From: Thermohalobaculum sediminis
GTDB lineage: Bacteria > Pseudomonadota > Alphaproteobacteria > Rhodobacterales > Rhodobacteraceae
Assembly (NCBI RefSeq): GCF_023487995.1
Contig: NZ_JAMFKN010000007.1
Coordinates: forward strand, 62,001 to 126,000
Reading direction: 5' to 3'
DNA: 64,000 bases
Shown here: positions 26,623 through 34,706 of the stretch, in pieces
Numbering within the stretch: position 1 is the first letter of the stretch
Layout of the letters: every line of letters begins with the position of its first letter
Notes under the pieces: model-generated
Seen by the model: the letters and a program-made list of their open reading frames with translations, nothing else
Told to the model about the DNA's origin: nothing
Database searches by the model: none
Made by a program: the position numbers and the translations under genes

Positions 26623-26638
26623 TTGAACAAGTGTTCAA
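26623..26638. promoter_or_regulatory. TetR-type palindrome upstream of the Liv/ligase cluster
   Basis: TTGAACAAGTGTTCAA: two perfect 7-base arms around AG, in an AT-rich patch in front of the ligase gene. Size and symmetry suit a TetR-family repressor of fatty-acid or acyl-CoA genes. No regulator gene is adjacent. Confidence 0.55.
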
Positions 26639-26666
26639 TTAGTGGGGATCATCCCGCCTTGCAAGC

Positions 26667-26693
26667 GAAAACGCGCCCGGTTTCCCGGGCGCG
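26667..26693 (-). terminator. Rho-independent terminator after hsp20
   Basis: On the minus strand a perfect 9-base stem CGCGCCCGG / CCGGGCGCG around GAAA is followed by TTTTC. It lies about 80 bases past the Hsp20 stop. Confidence 0.8.
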
Positions 26694-26771
26694 CGAAAGA
26701 ATGTTTCCGTCTCAAGGGCTGTGCGGGACGCGGTATGTCGCCGCACCGCCCCAGTTGGCGCGGTCGGGGCG

Positions 26772-27230
26772 TCAGCCCTCGATCACCTTGCCCGACTGCG
26801 CGCCGGTCGAGATGGCGATGGTGCGGGGCTTCAGCGCCTCGGGCACCTCGCGCACGAGGTCGATGTGGAGAAGCCCGTTCACCAGTTCGGCGCCGCTGAC
26901 CTTGACGTGGTCGGCAAGCTGGAAGCGCCGCTCGAAGCCGCGCTCGGCGATGCCGCGGTGCAGGTAGACGCGGGCTGCCGCCTCCTCGGTCTCCTGCTTG
27001 CGGGCGGTCACCGTCAGGGTCTGGTCCTTGACCTCGACATTGAGCTCGTCCTCGCCGAAGCCGGCCACCGCCAGCGTGATGCGATAGGCGCTCTCGCCGG
27101 TCTTCTCGATGTTGTAGGGCGGATAGCCCGGAGCAGGCGCGTCGCCGCTCGTCACCTGGTCGAGCATCTGGGCGAGCCGGTCGAAGCCCACGGTCGAGCG
27201 GTAGAGGGGGGTCAGGTCGATGCTGCGCAT
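26772..27230 (-). CDS. Small heat-shock protein, Hsp20/IbpA type
   Basis: A 152-residue small heat-shock chaperone that holds unfolding proteins. It begins MRSIDLTPLYRSTVGFDRL, like IbpA. The alpha-crystallin domain (about 38-130) has PPYNIEKTGESAYRITLAVAGF, and VYLHRGIAERGFERRFQLAD gives the usual GIAxRxFxRxF signature. The C-terminal IxI-like tail is IAIST, a weak form. The gene has its own sigma-32 type promoter, a structured leader with a ROSE-like hairpin over the ribosome site, and a terminator, so it is a single heat-inducible unit. Confidence 0.95.
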   Translation of the reverse strand: MRSIDLTPLYRSTVGFDRLAQMLDQVTSGDAPAPGYPPYNIEKTGESAYRITLAVAGFGEDELNVEVKDQTLTVTARKQETEEAAARVYLHRGIAERGFERRFQLADHVKVSGAELVNGLLHIDLVREVPEALKPRTIAISTGAQSGKVIEG

Positions 27231-27235
27231 GGTCT

Positions 27236-27259
27236 CATATCCTCCGTCGAAGCGATATG
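27236..27259 (-). ncRNA. ROSE-like RNA thermometer hairpin over the hsp20 ribosome site
   Basis: In the hsp20 leader (minus strand), CATATC-G-CT pairs with AG-GATATG around a 7-base loop, leaving one bulged G. The paired AGGA is part of the Shine-Dalgarno GGAGGA, six bases from the ATG. This has the ROSE-element form: UYGCU (here UCGCU) against AGGA with a bulged G. Two further stem-loops lie upstream in the leader, at 27265-27288 and 27306-27327. ROSE elements melt on heating and free small heat-shock mRNAs for translation. The call is by motif and position. Confidence 0.7.
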
Positions 27260-27330
27260 CGTGCGGGCCACCCGGAACGGGCTGGCCCTGTCGGTCTGCC
27301 GGGCCCGCTGCGCGGCGCCAGGCAGCGTTG

Positions 27331-27359
27331 AGATGGGGAAACGGCGCGGCGGGGTCAAG
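27331..27359 (-). promoter_or_regulatory. Sigma-32 (RpoH) promoter of hsp20
   Basis: Read on the minus strand: CTTGACC (27359-27353), 14-base spacer, CCCCATCT (27338-27331). This is close to the RpoH consensus (CTTGAAA, CCCCATnT). It predicts a leader of about 95 bases to the hsp20 start. Confidence 0.8.
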
Positions 27360-27374
27360 AGGTGCCGCGGGCCC

Positions 27375-28118
27375 TCAGCGCATCGCCGCCAGGACCTCTG
27401 GCATCGCGCGGTCGACACGGACGGCGAAGGCCAGCGGCCGGCGCGTCGCCCTGTCCACCCCCTTGGCCGAGATGACGGCGACGATCCGCGGCACGCCGTC
27501 GGCGTTCGAGAACACTGGCGAGCCCGACGCGCCAAAGGTCACGTCGCAGTCGAGCACCAGCACCGGCCCGTCCGCGCCCTTGAGCGCGCAGCCGTCCTGC
27601 CGCGTCAGGGCATGCGGCCGGTCGCGCCGGTAGCTGATAAGCGTCAGCGCGTCCTCCGCGTCCCGCGGCGGCGCAACCTCGAAGGACGGCGCATCCTGCG
27701 CCGCGATGGGCGATTCGAGCCGGATCACCGCAAGATCGGTCCCGATCTGCTCGAAGCCGGGATTGGGGCCGTAGACATAGCCCGGATGGATCGTGATCTC
27801 GGCTGCCCGGCGGTTCGCCACCTTCTGCCCGCGCCGCCAGCCGGCGACGAAATGCACGTCATGGACCGGCTGCGGCGCGCCGCTGACCGCCGAGACAACG
27901 CAATGCGCCGCCGTGATCACCAGGTCCTCGGCGATCAGCGTGCCGGTGCACATGCCGCTCTCGCGGTAGCCTGCGACATTCACCCGGCCCACGCCGCGCC
28001 AGGGGACATGCTCCGGCCCGGTCAGCATCCGCCGCCGCTCGAGGTCGACCGCCTCGACGGGGCGCGCCAGCCCCGTCAGCAGGATCGCCAGCGCCACGAA
28101 GAAGACAGCCCACCTCAT
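27375..28118 (-). CDS. Secreted trypsin-like serine protease
   Basis: A 247-residue exported chymotrypsin-fold protease. A signal peptide (MRWAVFFVALAILLTGLARPVEA) is followed by the catalytic triad: His in VITAAHCVVS near residue 73, Asp in GTDLAVIRL near 125, and Ser in FGASGSPVF near 196. GSP replaces the usual GGP but leaves the nucleophile in place. Several Cys residues could form disulfides. The start at 28118 was taken at the signal peptide. It lies just upstream of the hsp20 promoter on the same strand; the promoter is only 16 bases past its stop. Targets are unknown. Confidence 0.85.
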   Translation of the reverse strand: MRWAVFFVALAILLTGLARPVEAVDLERRRMLTGPEHVPWRGVGRVNVAGYRESGMCTGTLIAEDLVITAAHCVVSAVSGAPQPVHDVHFVAGWRRGQKVANRRAAEITIHPGYVYGPNPGFEQIGTDLAVIRLESPIAAQDAPSFEVAPPRDAEDALTLISYRRDRPHALTRQDGCALKGADGPVLVLDCDVTFGASGSPVFSNADGVPRIVAVISAKGVDRATRRPLAFAVRVDRAMPEVLAAMR

Positions 28119-28247
28119 GCGGTCGAGGCTAGCGCGCCCGGGGCCGGCACGCGAGTCCCGCGGCAACGTCGGGACACCGTTTCATGAAAGGCTTACAACG
28201 CCCCCGGCCACGAATTCGAGCGTGAGGGGCCGAGAACATGCCTGCCG

Positions 28248-29561
28248 TCACTCGGCCGCGATGCCCTCGACCCGGCCGGACAGCGCCTCCGGCGCGGGCC
28301 CGCCGGTGGCCCAGTCCAGGAGCTCGGCCGTGTGCACAACCGGCACCCCGGTGCCCGAGCCGATCTGCATCATGCAGCCGATATTGCCCGCCGCGATAAC
28401 CTGTGGCGCGGTCGCCTCCAGCGTCGCCACCTTGCGCCGCCTGAGCTCGCCCGCGATCGTGGGCTGGAGCAGGTTGTAGGTGCCCGCCGAACCGCAACAC
28501 AGATGCGCGTCGCGCGGCTCGACCACCGTGAAGCCCGCGGCGCGCAAGAGCTTCTTCGGCGCCTCGGTCACCTTCTGCCCGTGCTGGAGCGAGCAGGCGG
28601 CATGATAGGCGACCCTCAGCGGCGCGGCATGGACCGGGTGGGTCAGCCCCTTCATTGCCATGAACTCGGTGATGTCGCGCGTGAGCCCCGAGATGGTGGC
28701 CGCGGGCGCCGACATCGCCGGGTCGTCCTGGAACATCCAGCCGTAATCCTTCACCGTCGTGCCGCAGCCCGAGGTGTTGATGATGACGGCCTCGAGCCCC
28801 TCGCCCTCGACCTCGCGCATCCAGGCGCGGATGTTGGCGGCGGCGAAGGCGTGGCTCGCGTCCGTCTTGCCCATGTGGTGCGTGAGCGCGCCGCAGCAGC
28901 CGGCGCCCTCGGCGATTACCACGTCCCAGCCGTGGCGGGTCAGGAGGCGGATGGTGGCCGCGTTGATGTCGGCGTTGAGCGCCTTCTGCGCGCAGCCGGT
29001 CATCAGCGCGACCCGGCCGCGGCGCTCGCCCTGCGCGGGATGCACCTGCGGGTCGTCGTGGCGCGCGGGCGGCTCGATCCGCGGCGGCACGATGTCGAGC
29101 ATCGCGCCCAGCTTACCGGGGATCAGCGGCCGCACCGGCCGGGCAAGCTTCGCCGCCGCCAGGGCAAGCCGGAAGCGCCCCGGATAGGGCAGGATCATCT
29201 GCAGCACCCAGCGCAGCGCCCGGTCGTGCCAGGGCCGGGTGTAGGTCCGCTCGATATGCTCGCGGGCGTGATCGACCAGATGCATGTAATCGACGCCCGA
29301 GGGGCATGTGGTGGTGCAGGCAAGGCAGCTCAGGCAGCGGTCGATGTGCTTGACCAGCTTGGCGTCGGCCGGTCGGCCATGCTCCAGCATCTCCTTGATC
29401 TGGTAGATGCGCCCGCGCGGGCTGTCGAGCTCGTCGCCCAGAACCTGATAGCTGGGGCAGGTCGCGGTGCAAAAGCCGCAATGCACGCATTTGCGGATGA
29501 TCGCGTTCGCCCGGGCGATCTCGGGAACGTCGAGCTGGGTGTCGGAGAAGTTCGTCTGCAT
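28248..29561 (-). CDS. glcF: Glycolate oxidase iron-sulfur subunit GlcF
   Basis: A 437-residue subunit that passes electrons from glycolate oxidation. Two ferredoxin-type 4Fe-4S motifs lie near residues 24 and 75 (CVHCGFCTATCP and CLSCLACTTTCP). Two CCG-type domains follow (GAGCCGALTHHMG near 220, HLCCGSAGTYNLL near 355), as in heterodisulfide-reductase-like proteins. The start MQTNFSDTQLD at 29561 is five bases after glcE. Last gene of glcDEF on the minus strand. Confidence 0.95.
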   Translation of the reverse strand: MQTNFSDTQLDVPEIARANAIIRKCVHCGFCTATCPSYQVLGDELDSPRGRIYQIKEMLEHGRPADAKLVKHIDRCLSCLACTTTCPSGVDYMHLVDHAREHIERTYTRPWHDRALRWVLQMILPYPGRFRLALAAAKLARPVRPLIPGKLGAMLDIVPPRIEPPARHDDPQVHPAQGERRGRVALMTGCAQKALNADINAATIRLLTRHGWDVVIAEGAGCCGALTHHMGKTDASHAFAAANIRAWMREVEGEGLEAVIINTSGCGTTVKDYGWMFQDDPAMSAPAATISGLTRDITEFMAMKGLTHPVHAAPLRVAYHAACSLQHGQKVTEAPKKLLRAAGFTVVEPRDAHLCCGSAGTYNLLQPTIAGELRRRKVATLEATAPQVIAAGNIGCMMQIGSGTGVPVVHTAELLDWATGGPAPEALSGRVEGIAAE

Positions 29562-29566
29562 TGTGG

Positions 29567-30742
29567 TCAGGCCCTCATCCGGCCGGGGTTCAGGATGCCG
29601 GCGGGGTCGAACTTGGCGCGCAGCCCGGCCGAGATGCTGGCGAGCGGCGCTGGCTCGGGCTCGAACACCTCGACGGCGGCGCGGGTCGCGGCGCTCGCGC
29701 GGATCAGCGTGGCATGGCCGCCCAGCCGCGCCGTCTCGGCCCGGATCGCGCTGGCGCCCGCATCGCCTGTCTCGGGCAGGCAGAGCCAGACGAGACCGCC
29801 GGCCCAGTCGTAGAACGCATCCGCCCCCAGTGCCGTCCGGAGACGCGCGACCGCGCCCGGGGCGTCCGACGGGCGCAGCGACAGGCGCCAGACCGCCCCA
29901 TCGCGGCCCTTGAAGCGCGCCGCATCGCGGATATCGCGCCACAGCGCCTCATGCGCCTCGCCCTCGACACGGCCCGCCTCGCCGAAGGGGGCGAGCACGC
30001 GCGCGAGCGAGGTCGCGCGGTATTCGGCCTGCGCCTCCAGCCCCTCGACCCGCAGGAGCGTCCGCGCGGGCGTGCCATTGCGGGCAGGCAGATGCGCCGC
30101 CCCGTTCACGTCGAAGGGTGCGGTCACCGCGGCCGAGAGCGCGGCCGCCGCGCGGGCGTCCTCTAGCCCCTCGAGCACCAGCGTCAGCGCCCGCTCGGGC
30201 CGCGGCAGCACCTTGAAGGCCACCTCGGTCAGGACGCCCAGCGTGCCGTAGCTGCCGGCCATCAGCTTCACGAGGTCGTAGCCCGTGACGTTCTTCATCA
30301 CCCGCCCGCCATTCGCGACCGCCTCGCCCCGGCCGTTGACGAAGCGCACGCCGATCATCGAATCGCGGCAGGCCCCGGCCTGGATGCGCCGCGGGCCCGA
30401 GACACCGCAGGCGACCGCGCCGCCGATGGTGGGCTCGCCCGTGCTGCCCAACAGCGCGCGGTGGTCCATCGGCTCGAAGGGCAGGCGCTGGCCCTCGGCG
30501 GCGAGCGCGGCCTCGACCTCGGCGAGCGGCGTCCCGGCCGCCACCACCAGCGTGAGCGCGCCCGGCTCGTAGAGCCGGATGCCGGAGATCGCGGCCGTCG
30601 AGACCGCGGCCTCGGCCTGCACCGGGCGGCCAAGGGCGCGCCGCGTGCCCCCGCCGGCGATCTCGAGCGGCGTGCGGGCGGCGGCGCTGCCTGCGATCGC
30701 CTCGCAGAGTTCGGCCTCGGTGGCGGGAGTGAGGGTGGTCAT
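29567..30742 (-). CDS. glcE: Glycolate oxidase FAD-binding subunit GlcE
   Basis: A 391-residue FAD-binding (PCMH-type) subunit. The FAD site is seen in PLEIAGGGTRRALGRP near residue 25 and GEPTIGGAVACGVSGPRR near 100, with VMKNVTGYDLVKLMAGSYGTLG near 150. It lacks the C-terminal part of GlcD, as normal for GlcE. The start MTTLTPATEAE at 30742 has GGAG upstream. It lies 56 bases after glcD and is followed by glcF. Confidence 0.93.
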   Translation of the reverse strand: MTTLTPATEAELCEAIAGSAAARTPLEIAGGGTRRALGRPVQAEAAVSTAAISGIRLYEPGALTLVVAAGTPLAEVEAALAAEGQRLPFEPMDHRALLGSTGEPTIGGAVACGVSGPRRIQAGACRDSMIGVRFVNGRGEAVANGGRVMKNVTGYDLVKLMAGSYGTLGVLTEVAFKVLPRPERALTLVLEGLEDARAAAALSAAVTAPFDVNGAAHLPARNGTPARTLLRVEGLEAQAEYRATSLARVLAPFGEAGRVEGEAHEALWRDIRDAARFKGRDGAVWRLSLRPSDAPGAVARLRTALGADAFYDWAGGLVWLCLPETGDAGASAIRAETARLGGHATLIRASAATRAAVEVFEPEPAPLASISAGLRAKFDPAGILNPGRMRA

Positions 30743-30798
30743 GGATATCGCTCCGAGTCGCGCGCGGCGTGGCGCGGCGGAAGGGGGCAGGGTGACGG

Positions 30799-32238
30799 TC
30801 AGGCGGCTGTGCGGCGGCTCTCGGAGATCGCGAGCGGAAAGACCTTGGCGGGGTTCAGCATCCATCGCGGATCAAACACGTCCTTCACCGCCATCTGCTG
30901 CTCGAGATCGGCGGGGCGATACTGGTGCAGCATCAGGTCGCGCTTCTCGACGCCCACGCCATGCTCGCCGGTGAGGCAGCCGCCGACATCGACGCACAGC
31001 CTCAGCAGGTCCGCGCCCAGCGCCTCGGCCTTTTCCAGCTCGCCCGGCGCGTTCGCGTTGAAGATGATCAGGGGATGCAGGTTGCCGTCGCCCGCGTGGA
31101 AGACGTTGGCGACTTCGAGACCGTACTGCGCCGACAATTCCGCCGTGCGGCGCAGCACCTCGGGCAGCGTTCCGACCGGCACGGTGCCGTCGAGGCAGAT
31201 GTAATCGCCCAACTGGCCCATCGCGCCGAAAGCCGCCTTGCGGCCAAGCCAGATCGCCTTCGATTCCGCCTCGGAGGTCGATTCGCGCATCACCATCGGC
31301 GAGTGGCGGCCGGCGATCTCCTTGATCGTGGCAAGCTGGGCCTCGATCTCGGCGTCCGAGCCCTCGACCTCGACGATCAGCAGCGCCTCGACATCGAGCG
31401 GATAGCCCGCCTTCGCATGCGCCTCGGTCGCGTGGATGCAGGGGCGGTCCATGAACTCGATGGCGACCGGGATGACGCCCGAGCGGATGATGTCGGCCAC
31501 GCAGGCGCCGGCAACCTCGGAGCTCGCGAAGCCCATCAGCACCGGGCGCGCGCCCTCCGGCGTCGCGAGGATGCGCAGCGTCGCCTCGGTCACGATGCCG
31601 AGCTGCCCCTCCGAGCCGCAGATCAGCCCCAGCAGGTCATAGCCCGCAGGGTCGAGATGGGCACCGCCGATCTCGACGACCTCGCCCTCGGCGGTGACCA
31701 TGGTGACGCCCATCAGATTGTTGGTGGTCACCCCGTATTTCAGGCAATGCGCGCCGCCCGAATTCATCGCGATGTTGCCGGCGATGGCGCAGGCGAGCTG
31801 GCTCGACGGGTCGGGCGCATAGAAGAAGCCGTCGCCCTGCACGGCGCCGGTGACGGCGAGATTGGTCATGCCCGTCTGCACCCGGATCACCCGGTTCGGG
31901 TAGTCGACCTCCAACACCCGGTTCATGCGCGCGACCCCCAGGATCACGCTGTCGGCGGTGGGCAGCGAGCCCCCCGCAAGCGACGTCCCCGCGCCCCGCG
32001 GCACGATCGGAACGCCAAGGCTCGCGCAGATGCGGACGGTCTCGGCCACCTCCCGGGTCGTGCGCGGCAGCGCCACCGCCATGGGCGGGCAGCGATAGGC
32101 GGTCAGCGCATCGCATTCATAGGCGATCAGTTCCTCGGCGGCCGAGATCACTCCATCGGCGCCCAGCGCCTCGGTCAGGCGGCGGAGCAGCAGCTCGCGC
32201 GCGGCGAGGGCACGGGCATCCGGCTGCGGCATCTCCAT
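30799..32238 (-). CDS. glcD: Glycolate oxidase catalytic FAD subunit GlcD
   Basis: A 479-residue FAD-linked oxidase that oxidises glycolate to glyoxylate. FAD-binding stretches are VPRGAGTSLAGGSLP near residue 70, NIAMNSGGAHCLKYG near 145 and GSEGQLGIVTEATLRI near 200. The C-terminal domain has FHAGDGNLHPLI near 370 and GGCLTGEHGVGVEKR near 415. It is the first gene of glcDEF. The start at 32238 has AGAGG nine bases upstream; MPQPDA six bases later is an alternative. TCAGAA-N11-TTCTGA at 32252-32274, just upstream, could be a regulator site. No GlcC gene is near. Confidence 0.95.
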   Translation of the reverse strand: MEMPQPDARALAARELLLRRLTEALGADGVISAAEELIAYECDALTAYRCPPMAVALPRTTREVAETVRICASLGVPIVPRGAGTSLAGGSLPTADSVILGVARMNRVLEVDYPNRVIRVQTGMTNLAVTGAVQGDGFFYAPDPSSQLACAIAGNIAMNSGGAHCLKYGVTTNNLMGVTMVTAEGEVVEIGGAHLDPAGYDLLGLICGSEGQLGIVTEATLRILATPEGARPVLMGFASSEVAGACVADIIRSGVIPVAIEFMDRPCIHATEAHAKAGYPLDVEALLIVEVEGSDAEIEAQLATIKEIAGRHSPMVMRESTSEAESKAIWLGRKAAFGAMGQLGDYICLDGTVPVGTLPEVLRRTAELSAQYGLEVANVFHAGDGNLHPLIIFNANAPGELEKAEALGADLLRLCVDVGGCLTGEHGVGVEKRDLMLHQYRPADLEQQMAVKDVFDPRWMLNPAKVFPLAISESRRTAA

Positions 32239-32365
32239 GGCGGCGCACCTCTCAGAATTGGTCTGCTTTTCTGACCGGATACCCGAGAGCGCGAGTCGAT
32301 GCCACAAGATTCCTGCCACACCCCCACCGCGCGGAAAGGATGGAACGCGGCTTGGCCGCAGCCTC

Positions 32366-34627
32366 TCAGACCGGCAGGTCGATGCCGCGCGCCCAGCCGG
32401 TGAGCGCGCCGCGCGCCGACACGGCGCCGGCGCGCCGCGCCGCCTCCATCCGCTCGACGGTCTCGCCAAGCGCCGCCGCGCGCAGGACGCGCCGCACCGG
32501 GCCGATCGAGGCCGGCCGCATCGAGAGCTCGCGAAACCCGATCGCGGCAAGCGCAAGCGCCTCGATCGGCCGCCCGGCCGCCTCGCCGCAGAACGACAGC
32601 GGCGTCCCCGCCGCCTCGCAGCGCGCGACCACGCGGGCGAGCAGGTCGAGGAACGAGAAGTTCAGCACGTCGTAGCGGCCGCGGACCCGCTCGTTCTCGC
32701 GGTCGGCGGCATAGAAGAACTGCATGAGGTCGTTGCCGCCCACCGAGACGAAATCCGCCGTCTCGAACAGCCGGTCGGGCGCGAAGACCAGCGAGGGCGT
32801 CTCGAGCATCAGCCCGAGGCGCAAGGTCCCCGGCCGGGGATGGCCAAGGTCGGCGAGGCGCTCGACCTCGGCGAGGAACAGATCCCGCGCCGCATAGAAC
32901 TCGTCGGCCTCGGCGATCATCGGGAACATCACCGTCAGCGACCGCCCCGCCGCACCGCGGATGAGCGACTGGATCTGCATCCGGAACAGCCGCGGCCGGT
33001 CCAGCGCCACGCGGATCGCCCGCCAGCCGAGCGCGGGATTGGGCTCCTCCTCGCGGCGCATGAACGGCAGCACCTTGTCGGAGCCGATATCGAGCGTTCG
33101 GAACACGACCTCGCGCCCGCCGGCGGCATCGAGCACCCGCGAATAGAGCCCGGCCTGCACCTCGCGCCCCGGCATCCGGCCCCGGATCATGAACTGCAGC
33201 TCGGTCCGGAACAGGCCCACGCCGTCGGCGCCCGACTGCCTGAGCGAGGGCAGGTCGGCAAGGATGCCTGCATTCATCCTCAGGCGCACGTTCATGCCGT
33301 CGCGCGTGGTCGCGGGCTGGCCCGCCTCGGCGCGGTAGTGGGCGCGCGCCTCGCGCTCGAGGTCGATCTTCTCGCGGAAGGCCGCGATCACCGTGGGCTC
33401 GGGCCGCAGGTGGACGCGTCCCCCATCGCCGTCCACGACGATCGGGTCGCCGGCATTCGCGTCGCGGGTGACGCGCTCGGCCTGCACCACCATCGGGATG
33501 TTGAGCGCGCGCGCCACGATCGCGGCGTGGGACGAGAGCGAGCCCTCCTCGAGAACCACCGCGCGGATGCGCCCGGCATGGTCCATCAGCTCCGCCGGCC
33601 CGATCGAGCGGGCGACGAGGATCGCGTTCTCGGGCAGCCCCTCGGCCGCGTCGGCGCCGTCGGTAACCAGATAGCGCAACAGACGGTTGGCGAGGTCGTC
33701 GAGATCGTGCAGCCGCTCGCGCAGGTAGGGGTCGGTTGCGCGCTCCATGCGGGCGCGGACGGCGGACTGCACCTTCTCGACCGCGACCTCGGCCGAGAGG
33801 CCCGACTCGACCGCCTCCTCGAGCCGCTTCATCCAGCCCTTGTCATGGGCGAACATGCGGTAAGCCTCGAAGATGTCGCGGTGCGGCGCCGCGGCGCCAA
33901 GGCCGCCGCCCTCGATCAGCCGGTCGATATCGCCGCGCATCGCGGCCACGGCCTCGCCAAGGCGTCGGCGCTCGGTCTCGGTGTTCTCGGCGATCGGGTC
34001 GAACACCACGAGGCGGGGCTCGTGCAGGTGCACCACCCCCTCGGCGATCCCCTCCGAGGCCGATGTGCCGATCACCAGGACCGGCCCGATGCGCCGCCCG
34101 GGGCCCGTCACCATGCCATCCGAGCCGAGGAAGGCGCCGGCCTCCGCCATCTCGGCGATCACCATGGCGACGACCTCGAGCGCCTCGATCTCGTCGTCAG
34201 TGTAATGGCGCGCCGTGCGGTTCTGCACGACGAGGACGCCCATCACCTCGCCCAGCCGCTGGATCGGCACGCCGACGAAGGACTGGTAGATCTCCTCGCC
34301 CGTCTCGGGCAGGTAGCGAAAGCCGGGCGTGTTCTGCGCATCCGCCGTGGCCAGCGGCTGCGCGCTCTCGGCGATCCGGCCGACAAGGCCCTGGCCCACC
34401 CGCAACCGGACCCGATGAACGGCGTCCTTCCTGAGGCCCTCGGTCGCGCAGAGCTCGAGTGTGCGTTCGTCACGCTTGAGATAGATCGAGCAGACCTCGG
34501 CCACCATGTTGGAGGCGACGAGGTAGACCACCTTGTCGAGCCGCTGCTGGCCCTCGCCGGGGCTTGCCATGGCAGCCCGCAGCGTGCGCAGCAGAACCCG
34601 CGATCCGCCCTTGTCAGCCGTGGGCAT
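32366..34627 (-). CDS. ptsP: Nitrogen-type PTS enzyme I (PtsP)
   Basis: A 753-residue phosphoenolpyruvate-protein phosphotransferase, first step of the regulatory nitrogen PTS. An N-terminal GAF domain (about 20-160) is followed by the HPr-binding and swivelling domain with the active His367 in SLSSHAAIVARALNIP. A C-terminal PEP-binding TIM barrel holds GVGLFRTELQFM, FRTLDIGSDKVLPF and VSVGGNDLMQF. The GAF domain in NPr-linked enzymes senses small metabolites. Downstream partners (npr, ptsN) are not in the window. It follows lysC by 79 bases on the same strand, a pairing seen in other alphaproteobacteria. Confidence 0.95.
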   Translation of the reverse strand: MPTADKGGSRVLLRTLRAAMASPGEGQQRLDKVVYLVASNMVAEVCSIYLKRDERTLELCATEGLRKDAVHRVRLRVGQGLVGRIAESAQPLATADAQNTPGFRYLPETGEEIYQSFVGVPIQRLGEVMGVLVVQNRTARHYTDDEIEALEVVAMVIAEMAEAGAFLGSDGMVTGPGRRIGPVLVIGTSASEGIAEGVVHLHEPRLVVFDPIAENTETERRRLGEAVAAMRGDIDRLIEGGGLGAAAPHRDIFEAYRMFAHDKGWMKRLEEAVESGLSAEVAVEKVQSAVRARMERATDPYLRERLHDLDDLANRLLRYLVTDGADAAEGLPENAILVARSIGPAELMDHAGRIRAVVLEEGSLSSHAAIVARALNIPMVVQAERVTRDANAGDPIVVDGDGGRVHLRPEPTVIAAFREKIDLEREARAHYRAEAGQPATTRDGMNVRLRMNAGILADLPSLRQSGADGVGLFRTELQFMIRGRMPGREVQAGLYSRVLDAAGGREVVFRTLDIGSDKVLPFMRREEEPNPALGWRAIRVALDRPRLFRMQIQSLIRGAAGRSLTVMFPMIAEADEFYAARDLFLAEVERLADLGHPRPGTLRLGLMLETPSLVFAPDRLFETADFVSVGGNDLMQFFYAADRENERVRGRYDVLNFSFLDLLARVVARCEAAGTPLSFCGEAAGRPIEALALAAIGFRELSMRPASIGPVRRVLRAAALGETVERMEAARRAGAVSARGALTGWARGIDLPV

Positions 34628-34706
34628 GGATGGCCCCTTCCGCCCCTGCAGAAATGCGCCTCGCACCGGGGGCGGGGGCGTCCGCCCGGCGCGCAGCCCG
34701 CGGCCG

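Noticed and set aside
23380-26967. A 1195-codon plus-strand open frame
   Set aside because: Antisense to livG and the acyl-CoA ligase; low-complexity His/Arg/Asp/Val sequence without signatures.
28248-32238. glcDEF as lactate utilisation genes
   Set aside because: The two-FAD-subunit plus GlcF (two 4Fe-4S and two CCG motifs) arrangement is that of glycolate oxidase, not LldEFG or D-lactate dehydrogenase.
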